Shown here: one piece after another, positions 46,917 to 56,174 of the stretch
How the letters are laid out: each line of letters opens with the position of its first letter
Numbering within the stretch: the stretch's first letter is position 1
Assembly: GCF_002252475.1 (NCBI RefSeq)
Contig: NZ_NNRK01000034.1
Location: 62,001 to 126,000, forward strand
Direction: 5' to 3'
DNA: 64,000 nucleotides
From: Brucella rhizosphaerae
Lineage (GTDB): Bacteria > Pseudomonadota > Alphaproteobacteria > Rhizobiales > Rhizobiaceae
Notes under the pieces: generated by a model
Database searches by the model: none
What the model saw: only the letters and a program-made list of their open reading frames with translations
Told to the model about the DNA's origin: nothing
Position numbers and translations under genes: made by a program

Positions 46917-47924
46917 ATGAAAAAGCTGTTCCTCCTGTTTGCCTGTGCGCTCTTCGCAAGTTCGATCCATGTTCGCGCGGAAGAAACCTCCACGGTCTGC
47001 ACCACGCGTGGCGTCAATCTGCTTGATGGACTGGACAAGAAGGACCCAAAACTCTGGGATGAGTTGCGCGCAGAGACAGAGAGTATTCCCAACCATAAAG
47101 GCATTATCTGGAAAATCGAAAAGGATGGACTGGCACCCTCCTATCTCTTCGGCACCATTCATCTTGGCGATCCTCGTGTGATGAAGTTGCCCGATGCGGC
47201 TGCAAAAGCCTATGCATCGGCGGATACCATCGTGATTGAAGCCACCGATGTTCTCGATCAGAAAGCGCTTCTGCGGCTCAAGCTCGAGCAGCCAGAGCTG
47301 ATGCTGTTTACCGATGGCTCTACATTGCAATCGCATATACCACCCGACCGCCTTGCCGAAGTCACAAGGAAGCTTGAGGAACGCGGCATCATTCTCGGTG
47401 CCGTCGCCAAATTGAAACCCTGGATCGTCAGCAGTCTGCTGGCTCTTCCCAAATGTGAGCGGGAACGAAAGTTGCGCGGCGAAGGTTTTCTCGACGGTCA
47501 ACTGGCCATTGAAGCAGAGGAAGAAGGCCGCACCGTCGAGGGACTGGAGACAGCAGCCGAACAGCTTGAAGCTATGAACAGGCTTCCGCTTGATTTTCAT
47601 ATGCGCAATCTGATTGCGACGGCTGATTTTGGTGACGCAATCGAAGATACAATGGAAACAATGATCGCCCTTTATCTTCAGGGTGAAACGGGAATGATCA
47701 TGCCTGCACTGCGCAAAATCGTGCCCGGTGATCTGACCGATGACGATTATGATCTTTTCCAGAAGGTCATGCTGACCGACCGCAATCACATCATGGCGGA
47801 ACGCGCAGCTCCGCTTCTTGAAAAAGGCGGACTGTTCATTGCTGTTGGTGCACTGCATCTGCCTGGCAAAGAGGGACTTGTCGAATTGTTGCGCGACGAG
47901 GGCTATCGCGTCACCGCTATGTGA
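46917..47924 (+). CDS. TraB/GumN family periplasmic protein
   Basis: The 335 residues begin at ATG 46917 with a signal peptide (MKKLFLLFACALFASSIHVRAEE). The mature part has the TraB/GumN (Tiki-like) landmarks: YLFGTIHLGDPRV near 77-89, containing the first GxxH pair, IVIEATDVLDQ near 110, and the second GALHLPGKEGL near the C-terminus. The family is related to metalloproteases of the Tiki/TraB clan; activity here is unproven. It lies 43 bases after xerC and is probably read from its own promoter. Confidence 0.88.
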   Translation: MKKLFLLFACALFASSIHVRAEETSTVCTTRGVNLLDGLDKKDPKLWDELRAETESIPNHKGIIWKIEKDGLAPSYLFGTIHLGDPRVMKLPDAAAKAYASADTIVIEATDVLDQKALLRLKLEQPELMLFTDGSTLQSHIPPDRLAEVTRKLEERGIILGAVAKLKPWIVSSLLALPKCERERKLRGEGFLDGQLAIEAEEEGRTVEGLETAAEQLEAMNRLPLDFHMRNLIATADFGDAIEDTMETMIALYLQGETGMIMPALRKIVPGDLTDDDYDLFQKVMLTDRNHIMAERAAPLLEKGGLFIAVGALHLPGKEGLVELLRDEGYRVTAM

Positions 47925-47990
47925 GGCGGAACAATTCGAGCCCGGCTGCGTTAAACCTTCCAATGGTTGCAACCAACAGGAGGAGAGCTA

Positions 47991-48275
47991 ATGGTTGACC
48001 CACTCGATCCCCGTAACGACCCGTTGAACAATCCGCGTCGTGCCGATCCACTCGCAGACCCTTTGGCAGACCCCATGGCAGAGCCCATGAAGGATTCGGT
48101 TGGCAGGCCGCCGCAGCCCAGAGGCAGCAATGGTCTTATGCTGGCTGTCATTCTGATCGCCGCAATTTTGATACTTGGTTATTTCTTTTATCGCGGCGGC
48201 AGCAGCACGGACACGACAGCGCCTCCACCGCCTGCGGCACAGGGCGAGACAACAACGCCACCGGCACAAAACTAA
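47991..48275 (+). CDS. Small single-span membrane protein with DP-rich repeats
   Basis: The 94 residues start at ATG 47991 after AGGAGGAG. The N-terminus has a run of short DP-type repeats (DPLA, DPLA, DPMA, EPM; about 20-33) and is acidic/proline-rich. One membrane span lies at about 49-66 (LMLAVILIAAILILGYFFY). A short periplasmic Thr/Pro-rich tail follows. I recognise no named family. The strong ribosome site and the shared terminator support it as a real gene. Confidence 0.78.
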   Translation: MVDPLDPRNDPLNNPRRADPLADPLADPMAEPMKDSVGRPPQPRGSNGLMLAVILIAAILILGYFFYRGGSSTDTTAPPPPAAQGETTTPPAQN

Positions 48276-48284
48276 TCATATGAA

Positions 48285-48309
48285 AAAGGCCCGCTCGAGC
48301 GGGCCTTTC
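48285..48309. terminator. Bidirectional terminator between the small membrane protein and lpdA
   Basis: AAAGGCCCGCTC and GAGCGGGCCTTT form a perfect 12-bp stem with no spare loop bases beyond the CGAG centre. It is flanked by A-runs on one side and T-runs on the other and serves both convergent genes. Confidence 0.9.
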
Positions 48310-48332
48310 TGCTTGCTGGGTTTAACCGGCAA

Positions 48333-49739
48333 TTACATATGAATTGGCTTGGCGAAGGTCGCCAGGGCAGATTCACGAACCGCTTCCGACATGGTTGGAT
48401 GCGCATGACAGGTGCGTGCGAGATCTTCCGACGAGCCGCCGAACTCCATCAGAACGACCAGTTCATGGATCATTTCACCGGCATTGTAGCCGAGGATATG
48501 GGCACCCAAAACGCGATCTGTTGCCTTGTCGGCGAGAATTTTCACAAAGCCGTCCGTATGCAGCATGGCGCGTGCGCGGCCGTTTGCCGTGAACGGGAAC
48601 TTGCCGATCTTATAGTCGATGCCAGCGGCTTTCAGCTCTTCTTCCGTCTTGCCAACCGACGCTACTTCCGGCTGCGTGTAGACAACGCTTGGAATGACGT
48701 CGAAGTTTACATGGCCAGCCTGACCGGCGATGATTTCGGCAACTGCAATGCCTTCATCTTCGGCCTTGTGTGCAAGCATCGGGCCCTGCACAACGTCGCC
48801 GATGGCATAGATGCCTTCGACGTTGGTGCGCCAGTGACCATCGATGGCAACGCGACCGCGATCATCTATATTAACGCCAACTTCCTGCAGACCAAGACCA
48901 TCCGTGTAAGGACGGCGTCCTGTGGAAATCAGGACAGCATCAGCGTCAATCGTTTCAGCATCGCCACCCTTGACTGGTTCAAAAGTCACTTTCGCGCCTT
49001 TACCAGCCTTTTCGACGCCGGTTACCTTCGCACCAAGCTTGAAGGTAATGCCCTGCTTTTCGAGGAGGCGCTGGAACTGCTTGGACACTTCGCCGTCCAT
49101 TGCGCCAAGCACCTTGTCGAGATATTCGACAACAGTGACTTTCGCGCCGAGACGCGCCCAGACGGAACCAAGTTCGAGACCGATAACGCCACCACCAACA
49201 ACGACCAGATGCGCCGGAACCTTGTCGAAAGCGATTGCGCCAGTCGAAGACACGATGACCTTCTCATCAATGTCGACCTTGACGCCCGGAATGCCAGCAA
49301 CATCCGAACCGGTTGCGATGATGATGTTCTTGCCTTCGATTTCCTGAACGGTGCCGTCTTCAGCAGTCACGGAAACCTTGCCCTTGGCAACGATCTTGCC
49401 GGTGCCGATGTAAGGCGTGATCTTGTTCTTCTTGAACAGGAATTCAACGCCAGTGACATTCGACTTCACCGTCGCGTCCTTGTGAGCCAGCATCTTTTCG
49501 AGGTTGAGCTTCGGCTTGCTGATTTCAACACCCAGCGTGTCAAAGGAATGACCGGCTTCAGCAAACACTTCAGACGCGTGCAGCAGGGCCTTTGAAGGAA
49601 TGCAGCCGACATTGAGACAAGTGCCGCCAAAGGTCTTGCGCTTTTCCACCACGGCCACCGAAAGGCCGAGCTGTGCGGCCTTGATTGCGGCCACATAACC
49701 GCCAGGGCCGGTACCGATGACAACCACATCGTAAGACAT
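48333..49739 (-). CDS. lpdA: Dihydrolipoamide dehydrogenase (E3)
   Basis: Reoxidises lipoamide on 2-oxo-acid dehydrogenase complexes with NAD+. The 468 residues have FAD motif GTGPGGYVAAIKAAQLG near 9-25, the redox disulphide GGTCLNVGCIPSKAL (about 38-52), NAD motif VVGGGVIGLELG near 178-189 and the C-terminal catalytic HAHPTMSE (about 446-453). Its place downstream of the mdh-suc genes points to the 2-oxoglutarate dehydrogenase complex. Three accessory genes separate it from sucB, so it likely has its own promoter. Confidence 0.96.
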   Translation of the reverse strand: MSYDVVVIGTGPGGYVAAIKAAQLGLSVAVVEKRKTFGGTCLNVGCIPSKALLHASEVFAEAGHSFDTLGVEISKPKLNLEKMLAHKDATVKSNVTGVEFLFKKNKITPYIGTGKIVAKGKVSVTAEDGTVQEIEGKNIIIATGSDVAGIPGVKVDIDEKVIVSSTGAIAFDKVPAHLVVVGGGVIGLELGSVWARLGAKVTVVEYLDKVLGAMDGEVSKQFQRLLEKQGITFKLGAKVTGVEKAGKGAKVTFEPVKGGDAETIDADAVLISTGRRPYTDGLGLQEVGVNIDDRGRVAIDGHWRTNVEGIYAIGDVVQGPMLAHKAEDEGIAVAEIIAGQAGHVNFDVIPSVVYTQPEVASVGKTEEELKAAGIDYKIGKFPFTANGRARAMLHTDGFVKILADKATDRVLGAHILGYNAGEMIHELVVLMEFGGSSEDLARTCHAHPTMSEAVRESALATFAKPIHM

Positions 49740-49816
49740 TGAACTATCCTTTTTCAGTCTGATCTTGGATGGACCGTTGCACGGCCCTTAAACTTTCATA
49801 CGACCGGGTAATCCGA

Positions 49817-50359
49817 TCATTCTTCTTCAGGTGCGCATGACTTGAAACGGAATGTTTCAAATTGAAGCGGCTTTTCAGGTTTCGCAGCACCAAAGTCATA
49901 TCCGTCCAGGGCCGTTGCCAGATCTGGAAACAGTACGGCCTGTGCCGCAGGCTCATCGGCCTTTGGCAGCACATCCGCCTCTGCGCCTTCCTTCAGTGCA
50001 TAGACAACGCTCTGCCAGATGCTGCAATCATCAAGGTCTTCCGGATCGGTGCCACCATTCTTGCAGTTATAGGTAATGATCGCATAGGGGCGTGCAACCC
50101 CCTCTTCCGGCCAGATGACGAGGCCAGAAAGTTTGAACTCCGGCTTGTCATCGGCAGTGATTGTGAATTCGTTGGTCGGCGCCGGGCTCATCTTGAGCGC
50201 ATTGGACTGAGCGGCATGGAAGGTCAGCGTGTAGGCATCACCCTGATCGCGATAGACAGAGCGGTTCTGTGTGCAGGCTGCCTGAACAGCGCTCGAGAAA
50301 ACCGTCACGGCCAGCGCTGATGCAGCCATCACTTTGAAGAGCTTCTTCACGTCATGCAT
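49817..50359 (-). CDS. Putative periplasmic protein, function unknown
   Basis: The 180 residues (ATG 50359, MHDVKKLFKVM, after GGAGAA) have a signal peptide cleaved near VQAAC. The mature part has four to five cysteines (CTQN, CKNGG, CSIW, CAPEEE) that could form disulphides. Sequence such as FTITADDKPEFKLSGLVIWPEEGVARPYAIITY suggests a secreted beta-rich protein. I do not recognise a family. It lies between lpdA and the LysE gene on the same strand. Confidence 0.78.
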   Translation of the reverse strand: MHDVKKLFKVMAASALAVTVFSSAVQAACTQNRSVYRDQGDAYTLTFHAAQSNALKMSPAPTNEFTITADDKPEFKLSGLVIWPEEGVARPYAIITYNCKNGGTDPEDLDDCSIWQSVVYALKEGAEADVLPKADEPAAQAVLFPDLATALDGYDFGAAKPEKPLQFETFRFKSCAPEEE

Positions 50360-50412
50360 CTGTCGGTTCTCCTCGGTTATCCGGCAGCTTCCCAGCGGAT
50401 TTTCCGCAAGTT

Positions 50413-51051
50413 TCAATGCGCCTTTTCAGCCGCAAGTTTCAGACCAAGAGCAATGAAAACCACGCCGCTTGTTCTGTCGATCCATTTTGAAGCACGCGAG
50501 AAAACTGCGCGCATCTTGGGCGTCGTCATGAAAAGGCTGACACCGATAAACCATGAAATCAAAGTCGTGGCCATAACCACACCGTAACCAAGCTTGACCT
50601 CAGTTGGCGTGTGAAGGCTGACGACGGTCGAGAAAATCGACAGGAAGAAGAATACAGCCTTTGGATTAAGCGCATTCGCGGCAAAGCCGAGGCTGAAAGC
50701 CTTGAGTGCACTCTGCTTACGGCGCGGCTCCTGCGCGGTCATATCGATATCGATCTTGGTGGTCCCGGCGCGCAACGCCTTGATACCGATATAGATGAGA
50801 TAGGCTACGCCGCACCATTTGACGATATTGAAGAGATAGATCGACTGGGAAATGATTAATCCCAGACCGAGGACCGTATAGGTGACGTGCATCATGAATG
50901 CCGCACCAATGCCAAAGCTGGTGATAATCGCCTCTCGACGTCCCTGCATCAGCGATTGACGGATTACCATGGCGAGATCAGCGCCCGGCGAAATGATGGC
51001 AAAGACGAAAATCGCCATCAGAGATGCAAGTTCAAACAGATAGGGATGCAT
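50413..51051 (-). CDS. LysE/RhtB family amino-acid exporter
   Basis: The 212 residues start at ATG 51051 (MHPYLFELASL) after AAAGGA and have six membrane spans. RhtB/LysE landmarks are FAIISPGADLAMVIRQSLMQGRREAI near 18-43 and GFAANALNPKAVFFFLSIFS near 133-152. It exports amino acids or their derivatives; the substrate is not determined. It lies within the gap between sucB and lpdA. Confidence 0.9.
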   Translation of the reverse strand: MHPYLFELASLMAIFVFAIISPGADLAMVIRQSLMQGRREAIITSFGIGAAFMMHVTYTVLGLGLIISQSIYLFNIVKWCGVAYLIYIGIKALRAGTTKIDIDMTAQEPRRKQSALKAFSLGFAANALNPKAVFFFLSIFSTVVSLHTPTEVKLGYGVVMATTLISWFIGVSLFMTTPKMRAVFSRASKWIDRTSGVVFIALGLKLAAEKAH

Positions 51052-51092
51052 CACTTTTCCTTTGCCCCGCACTTGTCAGATGCGGACAACCG

Positions 51093-51506
51093 TCAAAAAA
51101 CCAGATTGAAGAACATGAGCGCAAGTCCGGCCAGTGAACCGACCCAGACGAGCGAGCGGATATAGGGGATACCCGCGAGATAAAGCGGAATATAGACAAT
51201 GCGACAAGCAAACCAGATCCACGCGCCGCAAAGCCCCCATCCCTGAGCATCACCCTTGAATACAAGTGCAAGGGCGAGCGCTATGAATGCGGGATAGGTT
51301 TCACGGAAATTGTTGGAAGCACGTTCCGCACGACCGGCAAGATGGCCAGTAGGTTTCAACCCGTTGTCGCGTGGACCCGCATTCCATTTGGAGCCGAGTT
51401 CCTTCGTCACTGTCCAGCCCTGCAGAAGGATATGAACCACCAACAGAACAACACTCCAGCCAATCAGCGGGAGAAAAGGCGACGCGGAAAACAAACCCGG
51501 CTCCAT
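51093..51506 (-). CDS. MAPEG family membrane protein
   Basis: The 137-residue protein has four membrane helices and the MAPEG landmarks (ERASNNFRETYPAFIALALALVF near 61-83). The MAPEG family includes glutathione transferases and leukotriene C4 synthase, but bacterial members are mostly uncharacterised. It is preceded by a dispersed repeat (51520-51567) separating it from sucB. Confidence 0.88.
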   Translation of the reverse strand: MEPGLFSASPFLPLIGWSVVLLVVHILLQGWTVTKELGSKWNAGPRDNGLKPTGHLAGRAERASNNFRETYPAFIALALALVFKGDAQGWGLCGAWIWFACRIVYIPLYLAGIPYIRSLVWVGSLAGLALMFFNLVF

Positions 51507-51519
51507 ATTTTCGTTCCTT

Positions 51520-51567
51520 AGAGCATAATCCTGAAAAGTTATCGGACTTCTCGGACCAGATTATGCG
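51520..51567. repeat. Dispersed intergenic palindromic repeat, AGAGC subtype
   Basis: AGAGCATAATCCTGAAAAGT at the left and CGGACCAGATTATGCG at the right, with inverted ends (GCATAATC/GATTATGC). Its words link it to the repeats at 18853 and 31015. It fills most of the 67-base gap between MAPEG and sucB. Confidence 0.75.
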
Positions 51568-51573
51568 TTGCTG

Positions 51574-52809
51574 TTAAAGATCGAGAACGAGACGTTCCGG
51601 GTCTTCCAGGCTTTCCTTGACGCGGACGAGGAAGGTTACAGCTTCCTTGCCGTCAACGATGCGATGATCGTAGCTCAGCGCAAGATACATCATCGGACGG
51701 ATGACAATCTGACCGCCAACGACAACCGGACGATCCTGGATCTTATGCATGCCCAGAATGCCCGACTGCGGTGCATTGAGGATCGGCGAGGACATCAGTG
51801 AGCCGTAAACACCACCATTGGTGATGGTGAAGGTGCCGCCCTGCATATCGCCAACCGAAAGCGAACCATCGCGGGCCGACTTGGCAAGACGTCCCAGTTC
51901 CTTTTCAATACCAGCAATCGACAGCTCATCCGCATTGCGGATAACCGGAACAACAAGACCCTTGTCGGTGCCGACAGCCATGCCAACGTGAGCAAATTTC
52001 TTGTAGATGATGTCGGTGCCATCAATCTCGGCATTAACAGCCGGGATTTCTTTCAGCGCATGCGTCACTGCCTTCGTGAAGAAACCCATGAAGCCGAGCT
52101 TCACGCCGTGCTTCTTCTCGAAGATGTCCTTGTAACGGGCGCGAAGCTCCATCACAGCAGACATGTCGACTTCGTTGTAAGTCGTCAGCATTGCAGCGGT
52201 GTTCTGAGCGTCTTTCAGACGACGTGCAATGGTCTGACGCAAACGGGTCATCTTCACGCGTTCTTCGCCCGATGCATCAGCAGCCGACGAAGCCGGACGT
52301 GCTGCAGCAGGTGCTGCGGCAACAGCCGGAGCCGCAGAAACGCCCTTTGCGATTGCACCAAGAACATCGCCCTTGAGAACCTGACCGCGCTTGCCCGAAC
52401 CTTCAACCTGATCAGCCGAAAGGCCATTTTCAGAAAGAATCTTGGAGGCAGCAGGTGCTGGCTGCATTGCCGGGCCGGATGACGCAGAAGCAACAGGTGC
52501 CGACGCTGCCGGAGCGGCAGCAGCTGCTGGCTTGGCCTCTTCCTTCTTAGGAGCAGGTGCTGCGGCTGCACCATCACTCGAAATCTGACCGAGCAGTGCA
52601 TTCACTTCAACCGTGTCGCCTTCCTGCGCCACGATTTCAGCAAGCACGCCTGCGCTCGCAGCAGGAACTTCAATCGTCACCTTGTCGGTTTCCAGTTCCA
52701 CCAGCGGTTCGTCGACAGCGATAGCGTCGCCGACCTTCTTGAACCACTTTCCGATGGTTGCCTCAGTAACGGACTCCCCAAGCGTGGGAACGCGAATTTC
52801 GGTGGCCAT
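51574..52809 (-). CDS. sucB: 2-oxoglutarate dehydrogenase E2 (dihydrolipoyl succinyltransferase)
   Basis: Core of the 2-oxoglutarate dehydrogenase complex. The 411 residues comprise an N-terminal lipoyl domain with lipoylation site [11 protein letters not shown] (about K43), an Ala/Pro-rich linker (about 78-120) and a peripheral-subunit-binding domain (about 125-160). The catalytic acyltransferase domain includes [10 protein letters not shown] (about 380-389). Start ATG at 52809 ([22 protein letters not shown], given as landmarks). It lies 90 bases after sucA. Confidence 0.97.
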   Translation of the reverse strand: MATEIRVPTLGESVTEATIGKWFKKVGDAIAVDEPLVELETDKVTIEVPAASAGVLAEIVAQEGDTVEVNALLGQISSDGAAAAPAPKKEEAKPAAAAAPAASAPVASASSGPAMQPAPAASKILSENGLSADQVEGSGKRGQVLKGDVLGAIAKGVSAAPAVAAAPAAARPASSAADASGEERVKMTRLRQTIARRLKDAQNTAAMLTTYNEVDMSAVMELRARYKDIFEKKHGVKLGFMGFFTKAVTHALKEIPAVNAEIDGTDIIYKKFAHVGMAVGTDKGLVVPVIRNADELSIAGIEKELGRLAKSARDGSLSVGDMQGGTFTITNGGVYGSLMSSPILNAPQSGILGMHKIQDRPVVVGGQIVIRPMMYLALSYDHRIVDGKEAVTFLVRVKESLEDPERLVLDL

Positions 52810-52899
52810 GGTTTCTTCTTCCGTGATCTTCGATCTTTAGATTTTACGTTCAATTCAAGCCGGAGCAGTTTTTTAAACCGCTCCGGGCCGAAAATTAAA

Positions 52900-55800
52900 T
52901 TAATTACCGAGCGCATCCTCGAGGAAAGCCTCGAGCTGTGCAAGGTGCTTCGACATCAGGCCCGTTGCAGGCGAAGCTGCTGCCGGACGACCAGTGTAGC
53001 GAACGCGCTGATGCTTGGCGTCGATGTGCGCAAGAACCCATTCCAGATACGGATCGATGAACGACCACGCACCCATGTTCTTTGGTTCTTCCTGACACCA
53101 GACGATTTCCGCATGACGGAAGCGCGAGAGCTCATTGATGAGCGCCTTGGCCGGGAACGGATAAAGCTGTTCCACACGCAGCAGGTAGACATCATCAATC
53201 CCACGCTTTTCGCGCTCTTCGTAAAGATCGTAATAGACCTTGCCCGAGCACAGAACGACGCGACGGATCTTGGCATCTTTCTGAAGCTTGATGCCTTCGC
53301 CCTTGTTGTACTGTGCATCATCCCAAAGCAGACGGTGGAACGAGGAATCGCCCGACAGTTCGTTGAGGGTCGAAACAGCACGCTTGTGGCGCAGCAGTGA
53401 CTTCGGCGTCATCATGATGAGCGGCTTACGGAAGTCACGCTTCATCTGACGGCGCAGAATATGGAAGTAATTAGCCGGCGTCGTAACGTTGGCGACCTGC
53501 ATGTTATCTTCCGCACACATCTGCAACCAGCGTTCCAGACGAGCCGACGAATGCTCCGGTCCCTGTCCTTCATAGCCATGCGGAAGCAGGCAGACGAGGC
53601 CCGACATACGCAGCCACTTGCGTTCACCCGACGAGATGAACTGATCGAAGACAACCTGTGCACCGTTGGCAAAATCGCCGAACTGGGCTTCCCAGAGAAC
53701 CAAAGCGCGCGGATCAGACAGCGAATAACCATATTCGTAGCCAAGCACCGCTTCTTCCGAAAGCATCGAGTTGATGGCTTCGTAGATCGCCTGTCCCTTC
53801 TGAATATTGTTCAGCGGGATATAGCGGTTCTGGGTTTCCTGATCATAGAGAACCGTGTGACGCTGCGAGAAGGTGCCGCGTTCCACATCCTGACCTGACA
53901 GGCGGATCGGGCTGCCTTCAGCGACCAGCGAACCAAACGCCAGCGATTCAGCAGTTGCCCAATCGATGCCTTCGCCAGTTTCGATCATCTTGGCACGGTT
54001 GTCGAGAAAGCGCTGGATAGTGCGATGGACGTGGAAGCCCTCTGGCACTTCAACAAGTTTCTTGCCAATTTCCTTGAGCGTCTTGATCGGAGCTCCGGTC
54101 TTGCCGCGGCGCTGTTCGTCAGCATTGTCTGCAGTGCGCAAACCGCTCCAGGCGCCATCAAACCAGTCTGCCTTGTTTGGCTTATAGCTCTGTCCGGCTT
54201 CAAATTCCTGCTCAAGCTTTTCACGCCAGTCAGCCTTCATCTTATCGATGTCAGCCTGCGTTACGAGACCTTCTCCGACCAGCTTTTCGCTATAAAGCTG
54301 AACAGTGGTCTTATGAGCGCGGATTTCCTTGTACATCAACGGCTGGGTGAAGGATGGTTCATCACCTTCATTATGGCCGAAGCGACGGTAGCAGAACATG
54401 TCGATGACAACCGGCTTGTGGAAGATCATACGGAATTCCATCGCAACCTTGGCCGCGAACACCACTGCTTCCGGATCGTCACCATTGACGTGGAAGATCG
54501 GCGCTTCGATCATCTTCGCCACATCCGATGGATAAGGCGACGAACGCGAGAAGGCCGGATTGGTGGTGAAACCGATCTGGTTGTTGATGATGAAATGCAG
54601 AGTACCGCCTACACGGTGCCCCTTGAGGCCCGAAAGGCCGAGGCACTCAGCGACAACGCCCTGACCAGCAAATGCGGCATCGCCGTGCAGCAGCAGCGGC
54701 AGAACCTTTGCGCGTTCGCTCAATGGCACCATGTCATCGCGGGTGCGGCCGACAAGCAGGTCCTGCTTGGCGCGCGCCTTACCCATGACAACCGGGTTGA
54801 CGATTTCAAGATGCGATGGGTTTGCGGTCAGTGAAAGGTGAACCTTGTTGCCATCGAACTCACGGTCCGACGAAGCGCCAAGGTGATACTTCACGTCGCC
54901 CGAACCTTCCACATCGTCCGGCGTGTAAGAACCGCCCTTGAACTCGTGGAAAATAGCGCGATGCGGCTTGCCCATAACCTGAGAAAGTACGTTCAGACGA
55001 CCACGGTGCGCCATGCCGAGCACGACTTCCTTGAGGCCCATCTGACCGCCACGCTTGACGATCTGTTCAAGCGCCGGGATCAGCGATTCACCGCCATCAA
55101 GGCCAAAACGCTTGGTGCCCTTGTACTTCACGTCAATGAACTGCTCGAAACCTTCCGCTTCGATCAGCTTCGACAGAATGGCCTTCTTGCCTTCTGCAGT
55201 GAAAGCATAGCCTTTATCCGGACCCTCGATGCGTTCCTGAATCCAGGCCTTTTCGACCGGATCGGAAATATGCATGAATTCGACGCCGATATTGCCGCAA
55301 TAGGTACGCTTGAGGATATCAAGCATCTGCGGAACGGTCGCGTATTCGAGACCGAGCACGTTGTCGATGAAGATCTTGCGTGTGTAATCAGCAGGCGTAA
55401 AGCCATAGGTCGACGGATCGAGTTCGCTGAAGTCATTTGGCTTTTCAGCAAGGCCCAGCGGATCGAGATTGGCGTGCAGATGACCACGCATACGATAAGC
55501 GCGGATCATCATGATAGCGCGAACGCTGTCGCGTGCAGCCTGTGCAATCTCCTCAGCGGTCAGTGCAGCAGCCGCCGCATTTTTGGTGTCGCCGCCGGAA
55601 TCACCCTTGCCGGCCTTGCCCTTCAGCTTGTCGGTAACGTGCTTTTCAACGTCAGCCCAATTGCCATCCAGCGCAGATACCAGCTCGCCATTCGCAGGAA
55701 TGGGCCAATTCGGCTTTGTCCAGGATGCACCCTGCGCATTCTTGCGCACATCATCGGCATCATCTTTCAGCTCCGCGAAGAAATCGCGCCACTCAGGATC

Positions 55801-55917
55801 AACCGAGTTGGGATCATCCTCATACTTGGCGTAGAGCTCCTCGATATAGTCGGCATTGCCGCCATAGAGGAACGAGGTAAGGGCGAAAACGTCGTTGGCT
55901 TGTTCTTGCCTTGCCAT
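52900..55917 (-). CDS. sucA: 2-oxoglutarate dehydrogenase E1
   Basis: Thiamine-diphosphate-dependent decarboxylase of the 2-oxoglutarate dehydrogenase complex. The 1005 residues are the usual size. The N-terminal motif NDVFALTSFLYGGNADYIEELYAKYEDDPNSV is an E2/E3-anchoring feature of this family. Mid-sequence VLGMAHRGRLNVL and GDAAFAGQGVV lie in the ThDP domain; VLWEAQFGDFANGAQVVFDQFI and a C-terminal EEPKNMGAW follow. sucD ends 258 bases upstream, with a hairpin in the gap. Confidence 0.98.
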   Translation of the reverse strand: MARQEQANDVFALTSFLYGGNADYIEELYAKYEDDPNSVDPEWRDFFAELKDDADDVRKNAQGASWTKPNWPIPANGELVSALDGNWADVEKHVTDKLKGKAGKGDSGGDTKNAAAAALTAEEIAQAARDSVRAIMMIRAYRMRGHLHANLDPLGLAEKPNDFSELDPSTYGFTPADYTRKIFIDNVLGLEYATVPQMLDILKRTYCGNIGVEFMHISDPVEKAWIQERIEGPDKGYAFTAEGKKAILSKLIEAEGFEQFIDVKYKGTKRFGLDGGESLIPALEQIVKRGGQMGLKEVVLGMAHRGRLNVLSQVMGKPHRAIFHEFKGGSYTPDDVEGSGDVKYHLGASSDREFDGNKVHLSLTANPSHLEIVNPVVMGKARAKQDLLVGRTRDDMVPLSERAKVLPLLLHGDAAFAGQGVVAECLGLSGLKGHRVGGTLHFIINNQIGFTTNPAFSRSSPYPSDVAKMIEAPIFHVNGDDPEAVVFAAKVAMEFRMIFHKPVVIDMFCYRRFGHNEGDEPSFTQPLMYKEIRAHKTTVQLYSEKLVGEGLVTQADIDKMKADWREKLEQEFEAGQSYKPNKADWFDGAWSGLRTADNADEQRRGKTGAPIKTLKEIGKKLVEVPEGFHVHRTIQRFLDNRAKMIETGEGIDWATAESLAFGSLVAEGSPIRLSGQDVERGTFSQRHTVLYDQETQNRYIPLNNIQKGQAIYEAINSMLSEEAVLGYEYGYSLSDPRALVLWEAQFGDFANGAQVVFDQFISSGERKWLRMSGLVCLLPHGYEGQGPEHSSARLERWLQMCAEDNMQVANVTTPANYFHILRRQMKRDFRKPLIMMTPKSLLRHKRAVSTLNELSGDSSFHRLLWDDAQYNKGEGIKLQKDAKIRRVVLCSGKVYYDLYEEREKRGIDDVYLLRVEQLYPFPAKALINELSRFRHAEIVWCQEEPKNMGAWSFIDPYLEWVLAHIDAKHQRVRYTGRPAAASPATGLMSKHLAQLEAFLEDALGN

Positions 55918-56123
55918 AACCTAATCCGGAGCCTCCGCTCCGTCTCCTTGTAGTAGCTCATCATGCGCGGGCCGGAAGCTCTCTCAGCTTCATCCCTCAC
56001 GCCGCCGGGGAGGAACCACAACAGACCCCGGCATAACTCGATCACAAACTCAATTCCTGCGGAAGAATGATGGCCAAAGCCTGACATTCTCTTAAACCGG
56101 CCGTCTCCGGTATCTGTATTAAA

Positions 56124-56151
56124 CCCGGCAGCAGCTTTCGCCGCTGCCGGG
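56124..56151 (-). terminator. Hairpin between sucD and sucA, possible attenuator
   Basis: On the minus strand CCCGGCAGC and GCTGCCGGG form a 9-bp stem around an A-rich loop, followed by TTTAATAC. It lies 24 bases after the sucD stop codon. The T-tract is weak, so it may partly terminate sucCD transcripts or stabilise the mRNA end. Confidence 0.6.
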
Positions 56152-56174
56152 GCATTTCAATCAGCAATGCGATC

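Noticed and set aside
46644-47972. A 442-codon frame on the - strand opposite xerC and the TraB/GumN gene
   Set aside because: It spans two real genes in antisense and has a Cys/His-rich, non-natural composition.
48339-49595. A 418-codon open frame on the + strand opposite lpdA
   Set aside because: Shadow of lpdA; composition is not protein-like.
54838-55953. A 371-codon open frame on the + strand opposite sucA
   Set aside because: Shadow of sucA codon use; no recognisable product and no ribosome site.
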